From Legionella genomosp. 1 (GTDB lineage: Bacteria > Pseudomonadota > Gammaproteobacteria > Legionellales > Legionellaceae), in the NCBI GenBank assembly GCA_945901965.1, contig CAMDMN010000074.1, forward strand, positions 1 to 9,101: DNA of 9,101 nt. Direction: 5' to 3'. The notes beneath the pieces are model-generated. The model worked only from the letters and a program-made list of their open reading frames with translations. It had not been told where the DNA came from and ran no database searches. Positions 4,988 through 9,101 of the stretch are shown here, one piece after another. Within the stretch, counting starts at the first letter, position 1, and each line of letters starts with the position of its first letter. The translations under genes were made by a program, and so were the position numbers.

Positions 4988-7161
4988 TACTTAATCTCCT
5001 TATTCTTTCTATAAAGACGTAAAACTACTTTATTTGCACGCAAACGACGCATTATTTTTGCCAAATGTTTTCTATCAATCACAGATATTGAAAAAGTAAC
5101 AGCATTATGACAACCATCACGTGGATCGACATTAATATTGCCAATATTAGACTCCGCCTCTGAAATTGCGGTAGCTAAAGTAGCAAGTACACCACGTTTA
5201 TTTGGAACATCAACAGTGATATCAACCCAAAATTCACCTGAAACATCATCATCCCAACGCAATGAAATAAACTGCTCCGGATTACCGCGATCTTTCTTAA
5301 TCGTTATACAATCACTTGCATGAACCGTAATTCCACGACCTTGTTGAAAACGGCCTACAATCTTATCCCCAGGAATTGGTTGGCAACACTCGGCAAATTT
5401 CAAAACCATTCCTTCAGTGCCTTTAATCGCAAGCGGACTACCATGTGACGATTTTATAAATTCGCTATTATCTTCAGAAACCACAAGACGCTTTGCAATA
5501 ACCATAGACATTTGATTACCAATACCTATCGCATAAAGCAAATCATCCATTGATTTATAATTAAGATCATTTAACAAAGCTTTTAATGACTCAGGCGGTA
5601 TATTAACATACTCACTACCCATCTCAGCTAATGCTTGCTCTAAAAGCCTGTTGCCTAAAGAAATTGATTCAGCATTATGTTGGCTTTTCAGGAAATTTCT
5701 AATATTAGAACGCGCCTTCCCAGTAACTACAAAATTTAACCAAGATGGATTGGGATGAGCGCCTGGTGCTGTAATAATTTCTACTGTTTGCCCATTAGTT
5801 AAAGGAATACTTAAAGGAACTAAACGTCTATTAACTTTTGCCGCAACGCAACTATTACCAACACCTGAATGAACTGTATAAGCGAAATCTACAGGGGTAG
5901 CCCCTTTAGGGAGCTCCATAATATGGCCTTTCGGTGTAAAAACATAAACTTCATCAGGAAATAAATCGATTTTAACATTTTCAATAAATTCTAATGAATT
6001 ACCTGTAGAACGCTGCATCTCAAGTAACCGCTGCACCCATTCGCGGGCTCGTAATTGCGCCTCATTTACTTCTAAACCTTCAGACTTATACATCCAGTGC
6101 GCAGCAACACCATTATCAGCAACAGAGTTCATATCGCGCGTACGAATTTGTACCTCTAATGGCACACCGAAAGGGCCAAATAAAGTTGTATGTAATGATT
6201 GATAACCATTAACTTTAGGAATACCAATATAATCTTTAAACCTCTGCGGCACAGGCTTATAAGTGCGATGCAAGGCTCCCAAAACACGATAACAAGAATC
6301 AATATCTTCAGTTATTACCCGAAAGGCAAATACATCTGTAATTTCAGCAAATGAAGCCTTTTTTTGTTTCATTTTACGATAAATACTATATAAATGCTTT
6401 TGCCGCCCAAAGACATGCTCATAAGGGATCCCAAGCTCTTCTAAAGCTTCTTGCAAATCATTTTCTATTTTCTGCGTTAACTCCCGCCGATTACCGCGCG
6501 ATTTTTCAACTGCTGTTTTAATTGCGCGATAACGCATAGGATAAAGAGCTTTAAAGCCTAAATCTTCAAGGCCTGTATAAACATAATGCATACCCAAACG
6601 ATTGGCGATAGGTGCGTATATTTCTAATGTTTCAATAGCAATGCGTCTTTTTTTAACGGCAGGCATGACGCCAAGGGTTCGCATATTGTGCAGTCTGTCA
6701 GCGAGTTTAACGATGATAACTCGGATATCTTTAACCATAGCCAAAACCATTTTACGGAAATTTTCCGCTTGGGCTTCAGCTCGTGATTCAAATTTAATTT
6801 TAGTTAATTTTGTAACGCCATCAACCAAGGTTGCAACTTCTTCACCAAACTGACTAATTAACTCTTCTTTACTTGTTTTGGTATCTTCGACTACATCATG
6901 TAACAATGTAGCCATAATAGTTTGATGATCAAGACGCATTTCTGCAAGGATAAGAGCGGCTGCTACAGGATGTGTAATATAAGGTTCACCAGAGCGGCGC
7001 ATTTGCCCATGATGAACCTCTTCAGCAACCGTATAAGCATGCTGACATTGTTTAATTTGTGCAGGTTCAAGGTAGAGTTTAAGCTCTTTTTTCAACTCAT
7101 CAAAGTGACTCACGTGCGCTCCATTGGCCTCAATAGTCGAGTTGTCTATTACTAATGACAT
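4987..7161 (-). CDS. spoT: bifunctional (p)ppGpp hydrolase/synthetase SpoT
   Basis: 724 residues with the full RelA/SpoT domain order. The HD hydrolase domain (about 40-200) carries H64 in 'THP', 'HDVVED' at 88-93 and 'LADRLHN' at 153-159, so hydrolase activity is expected. The synthetase domain (about 250-345) has 'RFKD' at 307-310, the basic RxKD form typical of SpoT/bifunctional enzymes rather than the acidic form of RelA, then 'GYQSLHT' and 'EVQIRT'. TGS follows at about 403-465, then a helical region, a zinc-finger-like block ('ECCQPIPGDK', C592, C593, H614, C618) and ACT at about 645-715. It makes and degrades (p)ppGpp, the alarmone of starvation. The ATG at 7159-7161 has no clear Shine-Dalgarno; a GTG at residue 18 is an alternative. 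It lies 41 bases after rpoZ, a gap filled by a stem ending at the start codon, and its stop overlaps ridA. Confidence 0.96.
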   Translation of the reverse strand: MSLVIDNSTIEANGAHVSHFDELKKELKLYLEPAQIKQCQHAYTVAEEVHHGQMRRSGEPYITHPVAAALILAEMRLDHQTIMATLLHDVVEDTKTSKEELISQFGEEVATLVDGVTKLTKIKFESRAEAQAENFRKMVLAMVKDIRVIIVKLADRLHNMRTLGVMPAVKKRRIAIETLEIYAPIANRLGMHYVYTGLEDLGFKALYPMRYRAIKTAVEKSRGNRRELTQKIENDLQEALEELGIPYEHVFGRQKHLYSIYRKMKQKKASFAEITDVFAFRVITEDIDSCYRVLGALHRTYKPVPQRFKDYIGIPKVNGYQSLHTTLFGPFGVPLEVQIRTRDMNSVADNGVAAHWMYKSEGLEVNEAQLRAREWVQRLLEMQRSTGNSLEFIENVKIDLFPDEVYVFTPKGHIMELPKGATPVDFAYTVHSGVGNSCVAAKVNRRLVPLSIPLTNGQTVEIITAPGAHPNPSWLNFVVTGKARSNIRNFLKSQHNAESISLGNRLLEQALAEMGSEYVNIPPESLKALLNDLNYKSMDDLLYAIGIGNQMSMVIAKRLVVSEDNSEFIKSSHGSPLAIKGTEGMVLKFAECCQPIPGDKIVGRFQQGRGITVHASDCITIKKDRGNPEQFISLRWDDDVSGEFWVDITVDVPNKRGVLATLATAISEAESNIGNINVDPRDGCHNAVTFSISVIDRKHLAKIMRRLRANKVVLRLYRKNKEIK

Positions 7162-7196
7162 TGATATTTAATTAAATATATTAAATCAAATATCAA
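7161..7196 (-). promoter_or_regulatory. stem-loop in the rpoZ-spoT gap abutting the spoT start codon
   Basis: ttgatattt (7161-7169) and aaatatcaa (7188-7196) form a perfect 9-bp inverted repeat with an 18-base AT-only interior except one C. On the mRNA the 3' arm ends at the A of the spoT ATG, where a ribosome binding site should be, and no Shine-Dalgarno is visible. It may modulate spoT translation or be a processing site between rpoZ and spoT. The stem is AT-rich and therefore weak. Confidence 0.4.
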
Positions 7197-7202
7197 CACT
7201 CT

Positions 7203-7406
7203 TTAATCCTTATCTAGTATATCAGCTTTTATTAAACCTTCAGCAATTTCACGCAAAGCAACAACAGTAGGTTTGTCATTTTCCCACTCAACTAATGGTT
7301 GTGCACCACGAACTGCAATCTCTCGTGCACGTTTAGAAGCAACCATAACTAACTCAAAACGGTTTTCAACATTTTCTAAACAATCTTCAACTGTTACACG
7401 TGCCAT
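7203..7406 (-). CDS. rpoZ: RNA polymerase omega subunit
   Basis: 67 residues, starting 'MARVTVEDCLENVENRFELV' and continuing 'ASKRAREIAV', 'ENDKPTVVALREIAEGLI', the strongly conserved omega core. Omega binds the beta-prime subunit, helps assemble RNA polymerase and forms part of one (p)ppGpp binding site through its N-terminal MAR segment, which is intact here. The protein ends soon after the core ('ILDKD'), lacking the acidic/glutamine-rich tail of E. coli omega (91 residues); short omegas occur in related families, so I do not call it truncated. Shine-Dalgarno aaggg at 7414-7418 is 7 bases before the ATG. It lies 52 bases after gmk and 41 before spoT, the classic gammaproteobacterial order, which places a ppGpp target beside the enzyme controlling ppGpp. 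Confidence 0.95.
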   Translation of the reverse strand: MARVTVEDCLENVENRFELVMVASKRAREIAVRGAQPLVEWENDKPTVVALREIAEGLIKADILDKD

Positions 7407-7449
7407 AACTCTACCCTTAATAAAATCTAGTTAATAGAACAAATCTTTA

Positions 7450-7455
7450 ATTATA
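7450..7455 (-). promoter_or_regulatory. possible internal -10 box before rpoZ
   Basis: The minus strand reads TATAAT at 7455-7450 in the gmk-rpoZ gap, 44 bases before the rpoZ start. The -35 region (TTTCTT at 7478-7473) is a poor match. It could supply rpoZ-spoT transcription independent of gmk; in such AT-rich DNA it may also be chance. Confidence 0.25.
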
Positions 7456-7458
7456 CTT

Positions 7459-8082
7459 CTATGATAACAGGAAAGAAAGAAGTTTTCTCTGTTTAAGAGC
7501 CTGACGTTCAATTTTTAAGCGGTGAGCGATAACAATCGCTTGTAATTCTAATGCTGCAACATCAAAATCATCATTGACTATTAAATAGTCGAATTCTTTG
7601 TAATGACTTAGCTCATCTTGTGCACAGTGCATCCGACCTGCAATAGTTTTTGAATCATCTTGTTGTCTGTTTTTCAAGCGTTCTTTTAATATCTCCAACG
7701 ATGGCGGGATAACAAAAATACTAACTGCATCAGCAAAAGAACCTTTAATCTGCTTAGCCCCCTGCCAATCTATGTCTAACACCACATCAATGCCAGACTT
7801 AAGACGCTCCATAATTTGTGCGGCTGATGTGCCATAATAGTGATTAAAAACTTGAGCGTGCTCGACAAAAGAGGAATTATTCACCATTTGTAAAAATTCG
7901 TTCTCATCAACAAAGAAATAATCAACGCCAGATGTTTCACCCGGACGCAGGTTACGCGTCGTATGTGAAATAGACACAACAATATTTGATAAATCACTAA
8001 TTAATTTTCTAACTAAGCTTGTCTTGCCACCACCAGATGGTGCGGCAACTATAAACAAGCTTCCAGAGCAATTCTCAACCAT
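7459..8082 (-). CDS. gmk: guanylate kinase
   Basis: 207 residues from ATG 8082. It phosphorylates GMP (and dGMP) to GDP with ATP, in the cytoplasm, feeding GTP and hence (p)ppGpp synthesis. Motifs: P-loop 'APSGGGKTS' near the N-terminus, 'SHTTRNLRPGE' and 'GVDYFFV' for GMP binding, 'EHAQVFNHYYGTS', 'VVLDIDWQGAKQI', and the lid region around 'KNRQQDD', ending with 'DYLIVNDDFD'. All match the bacterial family and the length is normal. The frame can be extended to a GTG at 8092-8094, four residues earlier, but that has no Shine-Dalgarno; the ATG at 8080-8082 gives a typical short lead ('MVENCSGSLFIVAAPSG') and has a weak gag upstream, so I prefer it. It is the first gene of the operon, behind the extended -10 promoter at 8192-8200. 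Confidence 0.95.
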   Translation of the reverse strand: MVENCSGSLFIVAAPSGGGKTSLVRKLISDLSNIVVSISHTTRNLRPGETSGVDYFFVDENEFLQMVNNSSFVEHAQVFNHYYGTSAAQIMERLKSGIDVVLDIDWQGAKQIKGSFADAVSIFVIPPSLEILKERLKNRQQDDSKTIAGRMHCAQDELSHYKEFDYLIVNDDFDVAALELQAIVIAHRLKIERQALKQRKLLSFLLS

Positions 8083-8191
8083 ATTATAATTCACTCAATA
8101 TTTTGAAGTTATCCATGCATTTGCTCAATTAACACCTTAATTTTTACCAAAACGTGGGTTAATTCCACTGAATCTGATTTATATCGTAAAG

Positions 8192-8200
8192 ATTATAGCA
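8192..8200 (-). promoter_or_regulatory. extended -10 promoter of the gmk operon
   Basis: The minus strand reads TGCTATAAT from 8200 to 8192, a perfect extended -10 (TGnTATAAT). The -35 region is weak, which fits extended -10 promoters. The expected transcript start near 8185 gives a leader of about 100 bases before gmk. Confidence 0.55.
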
Positions 8201-8210
8201 TTTCTTTAAA

Positions 8211-8239
8211 TTGATTGGACTATACTATATATTTATACA
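8211..8239 (+). promoter_or_regulatory. candidate upstream rph promoter
   Basis: TTGATT (8211-8216), a 17-base spacer and TATACA (8234-8239) make a moderate sigma-70 match about 90 bases before rph. It overlaps the -35 area of the divergent gmk promoter, so the two could compete. Confidence 0.3.
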
Positions 8240-8298
8240 AATGCAAGATCATAGCTAAACCCTGGGCAAAACCCGTAGCATGAGCCCAATTAAACGTA

Positions 8299-8304
8299 TA
8301 TAAT
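8299..8304 (+). promoter_or_regulatory. candidate -10 box close to rph
   Basis: TATAAT at 8299-8304, 24 bases before the rph ATG. The -35 position (about 8276-8281, TAGCAT) is a poor match, and a small stem (tgggc 8263-8267 with gccca 8284-8288) covers it. A transcript from here would have a leader of about 18 bases, still containing the Shine-Dalgarno. Confidence 0.4.
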
Positions 8305-8328
8305 TCTCCATTTTCCAAGGATTATATT

Positions 8329-9036
8329 ATGCGCCCTTCTAAACGCGAGGCTAATCAACTTCGTAAAATTAATATCACAAGAAATTATACAAATCACGCT
8401 GAGGGTTCAGTTTTAGTTGAATTTGGGCAGACTCGTGTTCTATGTACCGCTTCAGTTATTGATGGCGTACCACGATTTATCAAAGGAAAAGGTGAAGGCT
8501 GGATAACGGCAGAGTACGGTATGCTACCTCGTTCAACTCATAGTCGAAATGATAGAGAAGCAAGCAGAGGAAAACAAGGTGGAAGAACCTTAGAAATTCA
8601 ACGTCTTATTGGCCGTTCTTTACGTACATGTGTTGATTTAAAAGTTTTAGGTGAAAATACTATTACCTTAGACTGTGATGTAATCCAAGCAGATGGAGGC
8701 ACAAGAACCGCGGCAATTACTGGCGCCTGTGTTGCTCTAAAAGATGCAATAGATTGGATGGTGTTACGCGAAAAAATCAAGAAAAAACCAGTATTTAATT
8801 ATGTTGCTGCGGTTTCTGTAGGGATCTATCGTAAACAAGTAGTTCTTGATTTAGATTATGCTGAAGATGTTCTTGCTGAAACTGATATGAATATCGTTAT
8901 GAATGAAGAAGGTAAATTTATCGAAGTACAAGGTACTGCTGAAGATGGCAGCTTTTCTCGTGAAGAACTAAATGAATTATTAACATTAGCAGAATCAGGG
9001 ATTACAGATCTTATTAAGTTGCAAAAAGAAATTTAA
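8329..9036 (+). CDS. rph: ribonuclease PH
   Basis: 235 residues, full length (E. coli-type RNase PH is 238). It is a phosphate-dependent 3'-to-5' exoribonuclease that trims tRNA precursors and takes part in rRNA turnover; it acts as a hexameric ring in the cytoplasm. Conserved stretches: 'MRPSKREANQLR', 'GSVLVEFGQTRVLCTASV', 'GWITAEYGMLPRST', 'REASRGKQGGRTLEIQRL', 'QADGGTRTA' (phosphate-binding R126), 'LDLDYAED' with D180, and 'AETDMN' with D186, the metal-binding acidic pair, so it should be active. The Shine-Dalgarno aagga at 8317-8321 is 7 bases before the ATG. It is divergent from gmk across a 246-base region carrying both promoters. No terminator hairpin with a T-run is seen in the 65 bases after the stop. 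Confidence 0.97.
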   Translation: MRPSKREANQLRKINITRNYTNHAEGSVLVEFGQTRVLCTASVIDGVPRFIKGKGEGWITAEYGMLPRSTHSRNDREASRGKQGGRTLEIQRLIGRSLRTCVDLKVLGENTITLDCDVIQADGGTRTAAITGACVALKDAIDWMVLREKIKKKPVFNYVAAVSVGIYRKQVVLDLDYAEDVLAETDMNIVMNEEGKFIEVQGTAEDGSFSREELNELLTLAESGITDLIKLQKEI

Positions 9037-9101
9037 ACTTCTTAAGTGCCGACTTACCGCCCCCAAATTTATTCGCTGGGACGGAGGTACCAATAGCACT
9101 A
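9037..9101. other. unassigned 3' flank of rph
   Basis: 65 bases with no recognised gene. A small 5-bp stem, taagt/actta around 9042-9056, has no T-run. Open frames pass through on both strands but are too short to judge at the window edge. Confidence 0.4.

Noticed and set aside
6602..7155. Plus-strand open frames opposite the HD domain of spoT
   Set aside because: Antisense shadows with no homology that I can see.
7203..7406. Omega subunit as a truncated gene because it is only 67 residues
   Set aside because: The conserved core is complete with a proper stop and ribosome binding site; only the dispensable tail of the E. coli protein is missing.
9014..9101. Minus-strand open frame entering from the right edge ('SAIGTSVPANKFGGGKSALKK' in part), ending inside the 3' end of rph
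   Set aside because: Too short, unrecognised, and would overlap rph by 23 bases; no support for a gene.

Overview
The window reads as chromosomal DNA of an AT-rich gammaproteobacterium. The order gmk-rpoZ-spoT, the SpoT domain set and the RNase PH sequence are gammaproteobacterial. The AT bias and the Gmk/RpoZ wording (from memory of family sequences, not from a search) point to Legionellales, the Legionella/Coxiella side. This placement is inference.

Layout. Positions 1 to about 2330 are an accessory strip: the 3' end of a HigA/YiaG-type helix-turn-helix antitoxin gene running off the left edge (1-251); a convergent, decayed second antitoxin (265-495); an AT-rich stretch with palindromes and a bidirectional terminator-like hairpin (about 547-786); a C-terminal scrap of an IS256-family transposase (794-943); and an apparently intact tyrosine recombinase (983-2206). 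After the recombinase come a hairpin that best fits a terminator for the opposite strand (2211-2256) and two tandem GGTT...AACC inverted-repeat units (2263-2322).

Positions 2332 to 8082 are one tightly packed minus-strand operon, transcribed gmk -> rpoZ -> spoT -> ridA -> ABC-F ATPase (Uup type) -> a small unknown membrane protein. The last four genes overlap by 1 to 4 bases (TAATG, GTGA, TAATG), so translation is probably coupled. It joins guanylate supply (Gmk), RNA polymerase assembly (omega), (p)ppGpp turnover (SpoT), removal of reactive enamine/imine intermediates (RidA) and a ribosome-associated ABC-F protein. An extended -10 element at 8192-8200 is the likely operon promoter.

rph (RNase PH, 8329-9036) is divergent from gmk and shares a 246-base intergenic region with it. 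The last 65 bases hold nothing I recognise.

I see no tRNA, rRNA or CRISPR array. I find no convincing new multi-gene system. The items most worth a second look are the unknown membrane protein coupled to the ABC-F gene, the stem abutting the spoT start codon, and the recombinase strip with toxin-antitoxin and IS relics beside a conserved housekeeping operon.
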